Shown here: positions 1 through 9,840 of the stretch, piece by piece | Numbering within the stretch: position 1 is the stretch's first letter | Layout of the letters: each line of letters opens with the position of its first letter | Assembly (NCBI RefSeq): GCF_029855045.1 | Contig: NZ_CP123228.1 | Location: 6,572,001 to 6,636,000 of the forward strand | Origin: Piscinibacter sp. XHJ-5 | Lineage (GTDB): Bacteria; Pseudomonadota; Gammaproteobacteria; Burkholderiales; Burkholderiaceae_C | DNA length: 64,000 nucleotides | Reading direction: 5' to 3' | Position numbers and translations under genes: made by a program | The notes under the pieces: generated by a model | Databases searched by the model: none | What the model was told of the DNA's origin: nothing | The model's input: the letters and a program-made list of their open reading frames with translations, nothing else

Positions 1-576
1 GGTCTCGATGGCGCCCGGCGCCACCACGTTCACCGCAATGCGCCGCGGCCCGAGCTCCTTGGCGAGGTAGCGGGTCAGCACCTCCACCGCGCCCTTGATG
101 GCGGCGTAGGCGGCGTGGCCGGGCAATGTCATGCGGGTCAGTCCGCTGGAGAGGTTGACGATGCGTCCGCCGTCGGCGATGAGCGGCAGCAGCGCCTGTG
201 TCAGGAAGAAAACGCCCTTCAGGTGCACGTCGACCAGTTCGTCGAACTGCGCTTCGGTGGTCTCGGCGAAGCCGGCATGGACGCCGACGCCCGCGTTGTT
301 GACCAGGAAGTCGAACTGCTCGCGCTGCCACTGCTGGGCCAGCGCGGCGCGCAGCTGCGTCGTGAAGGCGGCGAAGCTGCGACTGTCGGCGATGTCCAGC
401 GGCAGGGCGAGCGCGCGGCGGCCCAGCCGGCGGATCTGCTCGACGACCCCCGCCGCCTCGTCGGCGCGGCTGCGGTAGGTCAGGACGATGTCGCTGCCTT
501 GCGCCGCGAGATGGAGGGCGGCGTTCTTGCCGAGACCGCGGCTGCCGCCGGTGACCAGTGCGAGGGAAGTGCCCAT
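1..576 (-). CDS. SDR family oxidoreductase, C-terminus cut by window edge
   Basis: Short-chain dehydrogenase/reductase, an NAD(P)-dependent enzyme acting on alcohol or carbonyl groups; the substrate cannot be read from sequence. The first 192 residues are present: the Rossmann glycine motif TGGSRGLG at residues 9-16, NNAG at 93-96, a catalytic serine in NLSSG near 143, and YAAIK with Tyr157 and Lys161. Family members are about 245-250 residues, so roughly 55 are missing to the left. The ATG at 574-576 sits just ahead of the glycine motif, as expected. It is divergent from a LysR gene 110 bp away, the usual layout for a regulator and its target. I am sure of the family, not of the function. 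Confidence 0.9.
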   Translation of the reverse strand, partial: MGTSLALVTGGSRGLGKNAALHLAAQGSDIVLTYRSRADEAAGVVEQIRRLGRRALALPLDIADSRSFAAFTTQLRAALAQQWQREQFDFLVNNAGVGVHAGFAETTEAQFDELVDVHLKGVFFLTQALLPLIADGGRIVNLSSGLTRMTLPGHAAYAAIKGAVEVLTRYLAKELGPRRIAVNVVAPGAIET

Positions 577-610
577 CGGATGCCTCATTCAGTGGGTTGC
601 GATGGAGTCA

Positions 611-639
611 CTTTATTGGTCGATCCGATCGCGATAAAG
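611..639. promoter_or_regulatory. Inverted repeat in the SDR/LysR divergent intergenic region
   Basis: CTTTAT at 611-616 and ATAAAG at 634-639 form a perfect 6-bp inverted repeat around a 17-bp centre rich in GATC/CGAT. A second GATCGC lies at 651-656. The position between a LysR gene and its divergent neighbour suits a LysR binding site, but no T-N11-A core stands out and the assignment is inference. Confidence 0.35.
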
Positions 640-686
640 GTGTCCAATCTGATCGCACTGTTCAAGTTCAGATGACAATGTGAGCC

Positions 687-1598
687 ATGAATCAGCTCGA
701 TGCGATGCATGTCTTCGTCCGGGTCGCTGAACTGACCAGCTTCACGCAGGCTGCCGCGAGCCTGGGCGTGCCGAAGGCGCGGGTCTCCACGACGGTGCAG
801 CAGCTGGAAGCGGCGCTCGGCACCCGGCTGCTGCAGCGGACCACCCGCCGCGTGCAGGTCACGCAGGACGGCCAGGCGTTCTACGAGCGGTGCAAGGACC
901 TGCTGGCCGACGTGGAGGAGTTGCAGACGATGTTCCAGCAGGGGGCGCAGGCGCTGCGCGGTCGCTTGCGCATCGACATGCCCACCGGGGTGGCGCGCGA
1001 CCTCGTCATCCCGCGCCTGCCGGAGTTTCTCGCCGCGCATCCCGGCATCGAACTGGAGCTGAGCAGCACCGACCGGCGGGTCGACCTGGTGCGCGAAGGG
1101 TTCGACTGCGTGCTGCGCATCGGCGCGCTGGAGGATTCCGGCCTGGTGGCGCGGCCGCTCGGGTCCATGCCGCAGATCAACGTCGCGAGCGCCGCCTACC
1201 TGCGCGAGCACGGCGTGCCGCGACGTCTGGAAGACCTGGCGGGACACCGGCTGGTCCACTTCGCGGCGACGCTCGGCGGCAAGTCGGCCGGCTTCGAGTA
1301 CGTCGACGGCGGTCACACGCGCTTCATCGCGATGCCGGGCGCGCTGACGGTGAACAACGCCGAGGCGTACGAAAGCGCGTGCCTGGCCGGGCTGGGCCTG
1401 ATCCAGGCGCCCGCGCCGGGGCTGCGACGCTGGCTCGAGCAAGGCACGCTGGTCGAGGTGCTGGCGCAGCATCGGGCGCCGCCGATGCCGGTGTCGCTGC
1501 TGGTGCCGAATCGGCGCCATCCGGCCAAGCGGGTGCAGGCCGTGATGGCTTGGCTCGCGAGGGTGCTGGAGGGCCATGTGGGGGCGAAGGGTCTTTGA
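687..1598 (+). CDS. LysR family transcriptional regulator
   Basis: LysR-type DNA-binding regulator of 303 residues, normal for the family. The N-terminus (about residues 1-60) is the winged helix-turn-helix, with the typical pattern of a helix containing SFTQAAASLGVPKARVS followed by LEAALGTRLLQRTTR. Residues from about 90 onwards form the substrate-binding co-inducer domain. It belongs to the group of LysR proteins often found divergent from an SDR or other small oxidoreductase. The ATG at 687 gives the conserved N-terminus. It probably controls the divergent SDR gene and itself through the 110-bp gap. The effector is unknown. Confidence 0.93.
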   Translation: MNQLDAMHVFVRVAELTSFTQAAASLGVPKARVSTTVQQLEAALGTRLLQRTTRRVQVTQDGQAFYERCKDLLADVEELQTMFQQGAQALRGRLRIDMPTGVARDLVIPRLPEFLAAHPGIELELSSTDRRVDLVREGFDCVLRIGALEDSGLVARPLGSMPQINVASAAYLREHGVPRRLEDLAGHRLVHFAATLGGKSAGFEYVDGGHTRFIAMPGALTVNNAEAYESACLAGLGLIQAPAPGLRRWLEQGTLVEVLAQHRAPPMPVSLLVPNRRHPAKRVQAVMAWLARVLEGHVGAKGL

Positions 1599-1610
1599 AA
1601 TCTGCTCCAC

Positions 1611-1645
1611 TTGCCATCCACATGGATGGTGCTAGGATGGCGACA
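1611..1645 (+). promoter_or_regulatory. Sigma-70-like promoter with palindromic operator, probably leaderless
   Basis: A -35-like TTGCCA (1611-1616) and a -10-like TAGGAT (1633-1638) are 16 bp apart. Between them lies the palindrome CCATCC-ACAT-GGATGG (1614-1629). The predicted transcription start falls at about 1645, the first base of the ATG, so the mRNA may be leaderless. Ribbon-helix-helix proteins bind short palindromes, so autorepression by the gene product is the simplest reading; this is inference. Confidence 0.45.
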
Positions 1646-2064
1646 TGCCCGCCCGAAGTGCCACGTCCTCCGCCACCAAGCCGCTGGACGAAAAGATCAC
1701 CATCAACCTCGGTTATGTCGACCTGGGCCAGATCGACCTGCTGGTGCAGGAGGGCTTCTATGCCAACCGCACCGACCTCATCCGCACGGCCATTCGCAAC
1801 CAGCTCGCGGTCCACGCCGATGTGGTGAAGCAATCGGCGGCGCGCAAGACGCTGGTGCTGGGCATCCAGCACTTCGGCGCCGATGAGTTGCGCTCGGTGC
1901 AGGCAGCCGGCCAGCGGCTGCAGATCCGTGTGCTGGGCCTGGCGGCCATCGCACCCGACGTCACGCCCGAGCTCGCGCTCGCGACCATCGAATCGGTGGT
2001 CGTGCTCGGGGCCTTGCACGCCCCTCCCGCGGTGAAGGCGGCCCTCGCCAGCCGCATCCGCTGA
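1645..2064 (+). CDS. CopG/ribbon-helix-helix family regulator
   Basis: A 139-residue protein whose residues about 16-50 read as a ribbon-helix-helix DNA-binding unit: a short strand (KITINLGYVDLGQ) followed by two helices ending in RTDLIRTAIRNQL. The remaining ~85 residues look like a small alpha/beta domain that may bind a ligand or mediate oligomerisation. The gene sits 16 bp upstream of an esterase of the PHB depolymerase family in the same direction, so the two are probably one transcript and the regulator probably controls the esterase. No Shine-Dalgarno is obvious; see the overlapping promoter. Target and signal are unknown. Confidence 0.85.
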   Translation: MPARSATSSATKPLDEKITINLGYVDLGQIDLLVQEGFYANRTDLIRTAIRNQLAVHADVVKQSAARKTLVLGIQHFGADELRSVQAAGQRLQIRVLGLAAIAPDVTPELALATIESVVVLGALHAPPAVKAALASRIR

Positions 2065-2080
2065 ACCTTGAAGGACCCCC

Positions 2081-3073
2081 ATGAACGCCTCGTTCCAACG
2101 CATGATGAGCGAAGCCACGCGCCTCACCCAGGCCGGTGACCTGCACGCCGCGACCGCGGCAATCCAGGCTGCGCTCGGCCGGCAGGCCGACGATGTCATC
2201 GATGTCGAGGCCCGCGAGATCGGCCCGCGGACCGCCGACGTCGTCGACGCGCCGCCGCACGCCGGGCAGTTCGTCGCCGGCCGCCACGCCGAGGCGGGCC
2301 TCTCGCGCGACTACAAGCTCTATCTGCCGCCCGGGACGCCGGACAAGCCGCTGCCGCTGATCGTCATGCTGCACGGCTGCAAGCAGGACCCCGACGACTT
2401 CGCCGCGGGCACCCGCATGAACGAAGCGGCGCTGGAGCAAGGCTTCATCGTGCTGTACCCGGCGCAGGCGCAGGGCGCGAATCCCTCGCGCTGCTGGAAC
2501 TGGTTCAAGCACAACCACCAGGGGCGCGGCCGCGGCGAGCCCGCGCTGCTGGCCGGCATGACGCGCGAGGTGATGAAGCGCCATGCGGTCGACGAGCGCC
2601 GCGTCTACGTCGCCGGCCTGTCCGCCGGCGGTGCCATGGCGGCCATCGTGGGCGCGGCCTACCCCGACCTCTTCGCGGCGGTCGGCGTGCATTCCGGACT
2701 GCCCGTCGGATCCGCGCACGACGTGAAGTCGGCGTTCGCCGCCATGCAGCACGGGGCGCCAGCCGCCACGGCCGCGGCGGCGCCGCCGACCATCGTGTTC
2801 CACGGCGATCGAGACACCACGGTGCATCCGCGCAACGGCGACCAGGTGGCCGCTGCACGCGCCGGCGCCGCGGCGCCGGAAGTCGAGCGCGGCCCGGGCT
2901 ACACCCGCCGCGTGTACCGCGACGCCGACACCGTGAGGGCCGAGCACTGGACGCTGCACGGCGTGGGCCACGCCTGGTCGGGCGGGAGCCCGCGAGGCTC
3001 GTTCACCGATCCCCGCGGGCCCGATGCGACCGAAGAGATGCTGCGCTTCTTCCGGTCGAATGCCCGGCCGTGA
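2081..3073 (+). CDS. PHB depolymerase family (feruloyl-esterase-like) esterase
   Basis: Alpha/beta hydrolase of the extracellular-PHB-depolymerase/feruloyl esterase family, 330 residues. Visible landmarks are the oxyanion-side LHGCKQDP near residues 98-104, the nucleophile elbow GLSAGG with Ser181, the acid in HGDRD (Asp243 or Asp245) and His297 in GVGHAWSGG. No signal peptide is visible; the first 60 residues are a helical, non-conserved stretch, so it is probably cytoplasmic and could act on short polyesters or phenolic esters. AAGGA at 2069-2073 serves as Shine-Dalgarno for the ATG at 2081. It lies downstream of a ribbon-helix-helix regulator. The native substrate is not determinable here. 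Confidence 0.88.
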   Translation: MNASFQRMMSEATRLTQAGDLHAATAAIQAALGRQADDVIDVEAREIGPRTADVVDAPPHAGQFVAGRHAEAGLSRDYKLYLPPGTPDKPLPLIVMLHGCKQDPDDFAAGTRMNEAALEQGFIVLYPAQAQGANPSRCWNWFKHNHQGRGRGEPALLAGMTREVMKRHAVDERRVYVAGLSAGGAMAAIVGAAYPDLFAAVGVHSGLPVGSAHDVKSAFAAMQHGAPAATAAAAPPTIVFHGDRDTTVHPRNGDQVAAARAGAAAPEVERGPGYTRRVYRDADTVRAEHWTLHGVGHAWSGGSPRGSFTDPRGPDATEEMLRFFRSNARP

Positions 3074-3076
3074 CGG

Positions 3077-3433
3077 TCACATCTCCTGCTGCGGCCAGAT
3101 CGGCCGCACCTCCACGGCGCCGTGGCTGGCCGCCGGGCAGCGCGCCGCCCACGCCAGGGCCGCGTCCAGGTCGGGCACGTCGATCAGGAAGTAGCCGCCG
3201 AGCTGCTCGCGCGTCTCGGCGTAGGGGCCGTTCTGCACCTCGGACTTGCCCGACCTGATGCGCACGGTCGTGGCGGTTTCCGCCGGACGCAGCCGCTTGG
3301 CGTCGCGCAGGACGCCGGCCTTGCCCATCGCTTCCATGAAGGCCGCGTACGCGGCAATGCCTTCGCGCTGCTGGGACGGGCTCAGCGCGGCGAAAGCACT
3401 CGAGTCGTTGATGGGCATCAGCAGGTATTCCAT
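3077..3433 (-). CDS. YciI family (DGPF domain) protein
   Basis: A 118-residue protein of the YCII-related/DGPF family, dimeric alpha-beta barrel proteins of uncertain role. The signature NGPYAETREQLGGYFLID near residues 67-84 corresponds to the DGPF-AETKE motif that names the family; the strand MEYLLMPIND opens the fold. Such genes often accompany ECF sigma factors; here none is adjacent, and the stop lies 4 bp from the stop of the convergent esterase. GGAGAT just upstream of the ATG is a good Shine-Dalgarno. Function unknown. Confidence 0.88.
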   Translation of the reverse strand: MEYLLMPINDSSAFAALSPSQQREGIAAYAAFMEAMGKAGVLRDAKRLRPAETATTVRIRSGKSEVQNGPYAETREQLGGYFLIDVPDLDAALAWAARCPAASHGAVEVRPIWPQQEM

Positions 3434-3514
3434 TCGAAATCTCCTTGGAGTGACGGCGGCGGCGACATGCCGCGCCTGCTCAATGTCGTTCGCGGACCCC
3501 GGCTTTCGACACTT

Positions 3515-4312
3515 CTACGACAACATCCACTCGTGCACCGGATCGTTGCGGAAGATCCAGGTCCTTCCCGGGCCCGCCATCACGTTCAGGTAGTACAGGT
3601 CGTACCCATGGGGCGCGACGCAGGGGTGGTAGCCGCGCGGCACCATCACCACGTCATGGTTCTCCACCGCCATCGCCTCGTCGAGGCTGCGGTCGTCGGT
3701 GTAGACGCGCTGGAAGGCGAAGCCCTGCGGCGGGTTCAGCCGGTGGTAGTAGGTCTCCTCGAGCTGCGTTTCGTCGGGGGCCGCGTCCTGGTCGTGCTTG
3801 TGCGGCGGGTAGCTCGAGGCGTGGCCGGCCGGCGTGACCACCTCGACGACCAGCAGGTGGTCGGCCGCTGCCGTCTGCGGCAGGATGTCGCGCACATAGC
3901 GGGTGTTGCTGCCCTTGCCGCGCACCGTGCGGGTCATGGTCGACGGATCGATGACGCGCGCCTCCCGCCCGCCCGGGCTGGGGGCCGAGCACAGCGCGAC
4001 CTCGGCCTCGCGCACGGCGCGCACCGACAGCGCCTGGCCCGGCGGCACGTACACAGCTGCCGGCGGCATGTCGTCGAACACGCTGTCGCGCCGGCCCAGC
4101 TGCTCGTGCCGCCGGCCGCCGGCCAGCTCGACGTCGACGCTGCCGGTCAGCACCACCAGGCACAGCTCGCGCGAGCCCGTGTCCAGCTGCACCTGCTCGC
4201 CGGGGGCCAGCCGCAGTGCGCGAAAGCCCACATAGGTCCAGCCGGCGGAGGCAGGCGTCACCTCGACGATCTCGCGCCCCGTGGCGCGTCCCTTGACGAG
4301 CAGCGGGCTCAT
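3515..4312 (-). CDS. iolB: 5-deoxy-glucuronate isomerase
   Basis: IolB converts 5-deoxy-D-glucuronate to 5-dehydro-2-deoxy-D-gluconate, a middle step of myo-inositol catabolism in the cytoplasm. The 265-residue length matches the family. It is a bicupin: the metal-binding part shows SSYPPHKHDQD with ETYYH about residues 166-190, and the C-terminal VPRGYHPCVAPHGYDLYYLNV block is highly characteristic. The start overlaps the iolE stop by 4 bases (ATGA), so it is translated as the last gene of the iol operon. An 80-bp gap without a clear terminator follows before the YciI gene. Confidence 0.95.
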   Translation of the reverse strand: MSPLLVKGRATGREIVEVTPASAGWTYVGFRALRLAPGEQVQLDTGSRELCLVVLTGSVDVELAGGRRHEQLGRRDSVFDDMPPAAVYVPPGQALSVRAVREAEVALCSAPSPGGREARVIDPSTMTRTVRGKGSNTRYVRDILPQTAAADHLLVVEVVTPAGHASSYPPHKHDQDAAPDETQLEETYYHRLNPPQGFAFQRVYTDDRSLDEAMAVENHDVVMVPRGYHPCVAPHGYDLYYLNVMAGPGRTWIFRNDPVHEWMLS

Positions 4313-5247
4313 GGGACGGCCCGGCGCGCAGATGCTGCCGTCCCTTCATCGAGCCGATCGACGATGCGCTTGAGCGTCTCGAAGCCCTTCTTCGCGTACC
4401 GAAAGCTCGGCGCCACCGCCGGGTCCTGCTCGGCTTCGACCACCAGCCAGCCTTCGTAGCCGCCCTCGTGCAGGGCGCTCAGCACGGCATCGAAGTCGAT
4501 GACGCCATCGCCGGGCACGGTGAAGGTGCCGTTGAGCACGCCCGTGAGGAAAGACCAGCCGTCGTTGCGCGCGGCCGCGATCACCTGCGGCCGCACGTCC
4601 TTGCAGTGCACGTGCACCACCCGCCCCAGGTGGCGCCGCAGCAGCGCGACCGGATCGGCGGCGCCGCCGTAGACGGCATGGCCGGTGTCGAACAGCAGCC
4701 CGACGGCGTCACCGGTGACGGCCATCAGCCGGTCGACGTCGTCCGGCGATTCGACGTAGGCACCCATGTGGTGGTGGTACGCCAGCGTCAGGCCGTAGCG
4801 CGATCGCACATGCTCGCCGAAGCGGGTGAGGCGGTCGCCATAGGCCTTCCATGCGGCCTCGCCGGTGAAGCGCGGACGCTTGTACAGCGGCGTGTCTCTC
4901 TGCCCCTGGATCGACCCCGCCACTTCGCCGTACACGACCACCCGGCAGCCGTTGAACTGCAGCTTGTGCATGTGCGCATGGCAGCGTGCGATCTCGTCGT
5001 CCACCGTGCCTTCGGCGAGCCGTCCCGAGTACCAGCCCGACACGCAGGCGACGCCGAACGCCGCGAGCTTGTCGCGCAAGGCCTGCGGCTCGGACGGGAA
5101 CTTGTTGCCGAGCTCGAAGCCCGCGTAGCCGATGCCGGCGCCTTCGGCCAGCGCCGTCTCCAGCGGCGTCTCGCCGCCCAGCTCGGGCAGGTCGTCGTTG
5201 CTCCACGAAATGGGATTGATGCCGATGCGAACGTTCCAGCGGGCCAT
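4309..5247 (-). CDS. iolE: myo-inosose-2 dehydratase
   Basis: IolE dehydrates scyllo-inosose (2-keto-myo-inositol) to 3D-trihydroxycyclohexane-1,2-dione. The 312-residue protein has the xylose-isomerase-like TIM barrel and the family N-terminus IGINPISWSNDDLPELGGE; the metal-ligand regions YHHHMGAYVE and LLFDTGHAVYGG, VHVHCKD and VVEAEQDP are all present. It follows iolD by 13 bp and overlaps iolB by 4 bp. The ATG at 5245-5247 fixes the usual N-terminus. Confidence 0.96.
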   Translation of the reverse strand: MARWNVRIGINPISWSNDDLPELGGETPLETALAEGAGIGYAGFELGNKFPSEPQALRDKLAAFGVACVSGWYSGRLAEGTVDDEIARCHAHMHKLQFNGCRVVVYGEVAGSIQGQRDTPLYKRPRFTGEAAWKAYGDRLTRFGEHVRSRYGLTLAYHHHMGAYVESPDDVDRLMAVTGDAVGLLFDTGHAVYGGAADPVALLRRHLGRVVHVHCKDVRPQVIAAARNDGWSFLTGVLNGTFTVPGDGVIDFDAVLSALHEGGYEGWLVVEAEQDPAVAPSFRYAKKGFETLKRIVDRLDEGTAASARRAVP

Positions 5248-5260
5248 GGCTCGTCTTCCT

Positions 5261-7117
5261 TCAGCGGCGCTGGCGCGCCTTGTCGTCGAGATAGCGTGCG
5301 TGCGCCTGCATCACCTCGGCGCGCTCGGACACCTGCGGCACCGCCACCTCCCACCAGCAGCCGCCATCGTCGGTGCCGCGCTCGGGCGACGTGGCGATGA
5401 CGATCACCTGCGTGCACGAGGCCGCCCGCGCCTGCCGCATCGCTTCGCGCAGCTCGGCCACGCCGGCGACATGGCGCGCTTGCGCGCCCAGGCTGGCCGC
5501 ATGCGCGGCGAAGTCGATGGGCGTGCGCTGGCCGCCTTCGGGCACGCAGTCGTCGAGCAGGTTGTTGAAGCGCTCGCCGCCGCTGGCGCGCTGCAGCCGG
5601 TGGATGCAGCCGAAGCCGCCGTTGTCGAGCACGACGACGATGAGCTTGCGGCCCAGCATCACCGAGGTGGCGATCTCGGAGTTCATCATCAGGTAGGAGC
5701 CGTCGCCGAGCATCACGACGACTTCGCGATCGGGTCGTGCCAGCTTGACCCCGAGGCCGCCGGCAATCTCGTAGCCCATGCAGGAGTAGCCGTACTCGAC
5801 GTGGTATGCGCCGGGCGCGCCGGCACGCCACAGCTTGTGCAGCTCCGCCGGCAGCGTGCCGGCGGCGCAGACGACGATGTCGCCGCGCGCCGAATCGGCC
5901 GCCGAGTCGCGCACCGCGCCGATCACCTGCGCCTCGTAGGGCAGCGCGCCGGCGGTCTCGGCCGCGGTGATCTCCGCCACACGCGATCGCCAGCCCGACG
6001 CCAGCTCGCGCGCCCGAGCGGTCCACGCGGTGTCGGCGCGCCATCCGGCCACCGACGGGCCGAGCCGCTCGAGCGCGACCCGCGCATCGGCGACCAGGGG
6101 AACGCCGTGCCACTTGGCCGCATCGGCGGGCTGCACATTGATGCCGATCAGCGGCGCGGCGCCGAACAGCGCGTGCGAGCCGGTGGTGAAGTCCTGCAGC
6201 CGCGTGCCGACGGCCAGCACCGCGTCGGCCTCGCGCACCAGCGCGTTCGCCGCCGGCGAGCCGGTGACGCCGATGGCGCCGAGGTTGAGTGCGTGGTCCC
6301 AGGCGAGGCTGCTCTTGCCGGCCTGGGTCTCGACGACCGGCACGCCGTGCGCCTCGGCAAAGGCGCGCAGGGCCTCGCTCGCCTGGCTGTAGAGCACGCC
6401 GCCGCCGGCGACGATCAGCGGGCGGCGCGCCTGCCGCAGCAGGGCGGCAGCCCGCTGCAGCTCGCCCTCGTCGGGCGGCGGCCGGCGCCAGCGGATGACC
6501 GGCGGCGCGAGGAACTCGCGCGGGCAGTCGAAGGCCTCGGCCTGCACGTCCTGCGGCAGCGCCAGGCACACCGGGCCGGCGAGCGCCGGATCGGTCATCA
6601 CCTGGATGGCCCGCGGCAAGGCGTCGAGGATCTGCTCGGGCCGCGTGATGCGGTCGAAGTAGCGCGTGACCGGCCGCAGGCAGTCGTTGGCCGACACGTC
6701 GCCGTGCCCGAAGTCCTCCACCTGCTGGAGCACCGGGTCGGGAGCGCGCGAGGCGAACACGTCGCCGGGCAGCAGCAGCACCGGCAACCGGTTGACGTGC
6801 GCCAGCGCGGCGGCGGTGACCAGGTTGGTCGCCCCGGGCCCGATGGAGGTGGTGACGGCCATGATGCGGCGGCGGAACAGCGCTTTCGAGAACGCGATCG
6901 CCGCGTGCGCCATCGCCTGCTCGTTGTGCGCACGCCAGGTCGGCAGCCGCTCGCGCTCGGCCCACAGGGCCTCGCCCAGCCCGGCGACGTTGCCGTGGCC
7001 GAAGATGGAGAACACTCCCCCGAGATAGGGCACGACCGTGCCGTCTTCGCTCTCGACGCGCAGGGCGGCGAGGTGGCGCACCAGCGCCTGGGCCATCGTC
7101 AACCGCAGGGTGCTCAT
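5261..7117 (-). CDS. iolD: 3D-(3,5/4)-trihydroxycyclohexane-1,2-dione hydrolase
   Basis: IolD is a thiamine-diphosphate-dependent ring-opening hydrolase producing 5-deoxy-glucuronate. The product is 618 residues, the normal size. It shows the ThDP-activating glutamate in RAHNEQAMAHAA near residue 66, the central FAD/ADP-like domain, and the ThDP-Mg motif GDGSYLMMNSEI with LDNGGFGCIHR near residues 475-515. An upstream in-frame extension would run to about 7738, but the ATG at 7115-7117 gives the conserved start and overlaps the iolC stop by 4 bases (ATGA), so that start is chosen. Confidence 0.95.
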   Translation of the reverse strand: MSTLRLTMAQALVRHLAALRVESEDGTVVPYLGGVFSIFGHGNVAGLGEALWAERERLPTWRAHNEQAMAHAAIAFSKALFRRRIMAVTTSIGPGATNLVTAAALAHVNRLPVLLLPGDVFASRAPDPVLQQVEDFGHGDVSANDCLRPVTRYFDRITRPEQILDALPRAIQVMTDPALAGPVCLALPQDVQAEAFDCPREFLAPPVIRWRRPPPDEGELQRAAALLRQARRPLIVAGGGVLYSQASEALRAFAEAHGVPVVETQAGKSSLAWDHALNLGAIGVTGSPAANALVREADAVLAVGTRLQDFTTGSHALFGAAPLIGINVQPADAAKWHGVPLVADARVALERLGPSVAGWRADTAWTARARELASGWRSRVAEITAAETAGALPYEAQVIGAVRDSAADSARGDIVVCAAGTLPAELHKLWRAGAPGAYHVEYGYSCMGYEIAGGLGVKLARPDREVVVMLGDGSYLMMNSEIATSVMLGRKLIVVVLDNGGFGCIHRLQRASGGERFNNLLDDCVPEGGQRTPIDFAAHAASLGAQARHVAGVAELREAMRQARAASCTQVIVIATSPERGTDDGGCWWEVAVPQVSERAEVMQAHARYLDDKARQRR

Positions 7118-9050
7118 GTCGCCGTCCTCGAGTTCCGCCAAGCCTGCACCAGCGCGCCGAAGTTGCGCGCCACCTGCTCCACCAGCGCATCGTCGCCGAT
7201 CTCGCCGCGCAGCCAGCGCGCCGACGGATCGGCCCACAGCGTGCGCCCGACCATGAAGCCCTTGACCACCGGATCGACGGCGGCCGCGAAGCCTTGCACC
7301 AGCTCGTCCAGGGGCTTGTTCAGGCCGAGGATGACCGCGCCGCGGCACTGCGGATCGCGCGCGGCGATCAGCGCGCCGAGCGCCTGCCAGCCGGGCGTCG
7401 ACATCGGCGCCAGCTTCCACCAGTCGGGCTTCAGGCCGAGGTTGTAGATCCGCCGGACCGAGCGCAGCACGGCGTCGTCGGCACCGCCGGGCGGCATGTC
7501 GCGCGGCGGGATCACCTCGATCAGCAGCTCGTGTCCGCTGTCGCGCGTGGCATGCCAGACCTGCTGCAGCATCGCCTCCTGCTCCAGCCGCAGATCGACG
7601 GGGTCGTCCGGGTGGTAGTGCACCAGGCACTTGACCACCTGCTCGGCCGGCCACGTCACCAGCTGCGAGCCGACAGACGCATGCACATCGAAGCGCAAGG
7701 GCCGCGAGCCCGGCCGCTCGACCGGCCGCCCGACCCACCAGCCGCGGCCGGTCGCGGCGGCCAGCGCGTCACCGCCATGGCCGCCATCGATGAGCACGCC
7801 GATGCGGCCGGCAAGCGCATGGCCGCGCTCCACCGCTTCGACCGCGTCCACCAGCAGCCGCTTCAGCTTCGGCACCCGCGCTTCGTCGGCACCGGCGTCG
7901 CGCGCAAGCTCGAAGAACTGCGTGCGATGGTCGAAGGCCATCACGCACAGCTCGTTCCACACCGGACGGGGCGCGGTCGTGCGGTGCAGGTGCGCCAGCT
8001 GCGCGTCGGCGTCGACCCGGGGATGCCGGCTGCCGCTGAACCAGTGCGCCAGCTCGGCCGGCGTGGGCATGGCCGGCGAGCAGGCGTGACGCGACACCAC
8101 GATCGCGCCGCATGCATTGGCGATGCGCGCCGAGGCCAGGAAGTCCTGGCCGCGCAGCAGGCCGCTCATCAGGCCCGACGCGAAGGCATCGCCCGCGCCC
8201 AGCACGTTGAGCACCTCCACGCGCTCGCCTTGCGCGGTGAGCGCGTCCTCGATCCGCGCCGGCACGCCGGCCGGGATGAAGCAGCAGCCGGAGGCGCCGC
8301 GCTTGACGACGAAGGCGGCCGGCGTCACGGCGCGCACCGCCTGCAGCGACGCGATGAGGTCGCCCGGCACGCCGCCGGCGATGAGGAACTCCTCCTCGGT
8401 GCCGATCAGCAGGTCGAACTCGGGCAGCACCGCCTGGAGCTGCGCGGTGACGCGCTCGTCGGCGACGAAGCGGTTGGCGCCCTCGCCGCGCTTGGTCAGT
8501 CCCCAGAGCACCGGCCGGTAGTCGATGTCGAGCACGCGCAGCGTGCCGTGGCGGCGCGCCGCGCCCAGCGCCTTCAGCGAGGCCGCGCGCACGCCGGACT
8601 GGCTGAGGTGCGTGCCGGTGATCAGCAGCGCGCGGCATTGCGCGATGAAGTCCGCGCGGATGCCCTCGGCGTCGAGCGCCATGTCGGCGCAGTTCTCGCG
8701 GTAGAACAGCAGCGGGAAGGTGTCGCGGTCCTTGAGCCCGAGCAGCACCAGCGCGGTGAGGCGCTGCGCATCGATCTGCACCTGCGAGACGTCGACGCCT
8801 TCGCGCTGCAGCGACTCGAGCAGGAAGCGTCCCATCTGCTCGTCGCCGACGCGCGAGATCATCGCGGCCCGAAGGCCCAGGCGCGCAGCGCCGAAGGCGA
8901 TGTTGGCCGAGGAGCCGCCGAGGTACTTGGCGAAGCTGGCCACGTCCTCGAGGCGGCTGCCCACCTGCTGCGCGTAGAGGTCGACGGCGAGGCGGCCGAG
9001 GCAAGCCAGGTCGATGGGGCGGTCGGCGGGGATGTCCAGTCCGGTCGGCC

Positions 9051-9054
<4 letters not shown>
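7114..9054 (-). CDS. iolC: Bifunctional 5-dehydro-2-deoxygluconokinase / DUF2090 (aldolase-like) protein
   Basis: A 646-residue fusion. The N-terminal ~325 residues are a PfkB/ribokinase-type kinase (IolC) that phosphorylates 5-dehydro-2-deoxygluconate; the catalytic motif NVLGAGDAFASG and an early GGSSANIAFGAARLG are visible. From about residue 340 a DUF2090 domain begins (ELCVMAFDHRTQFFELARDAG), TIM-barrel-like and related to class I aldolases, thought to provide the IolJ aldolase step; the lysine in GLKPDWWKL is a candidate Schiff-base residue. The fusion is known in many proteobacteria. The ATG at 9052-9054 overlaps the stop of the ABC ATPase gene by 4 bases. Confidence 0.93.
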
Positions 9055-9836
<782 letters not shown>

Positions 9837-9840
9837 CGCT

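Noticed and set aside
3463..3488. CGACAT..ATGTCG inverted repeat as terminator of the iol operon
   Set aside because: Six pairs with a 14-base loop and no T-run; too weak to claim as a terminator or operator.
7118..7738. Upstream in-frame extension of iolD
   Set aside because: It runs over the conserved aldolase-like half of the iolC fusion in another frame; the ATG at 7117 gives the family N-terminus and the usual 4-base overlap.
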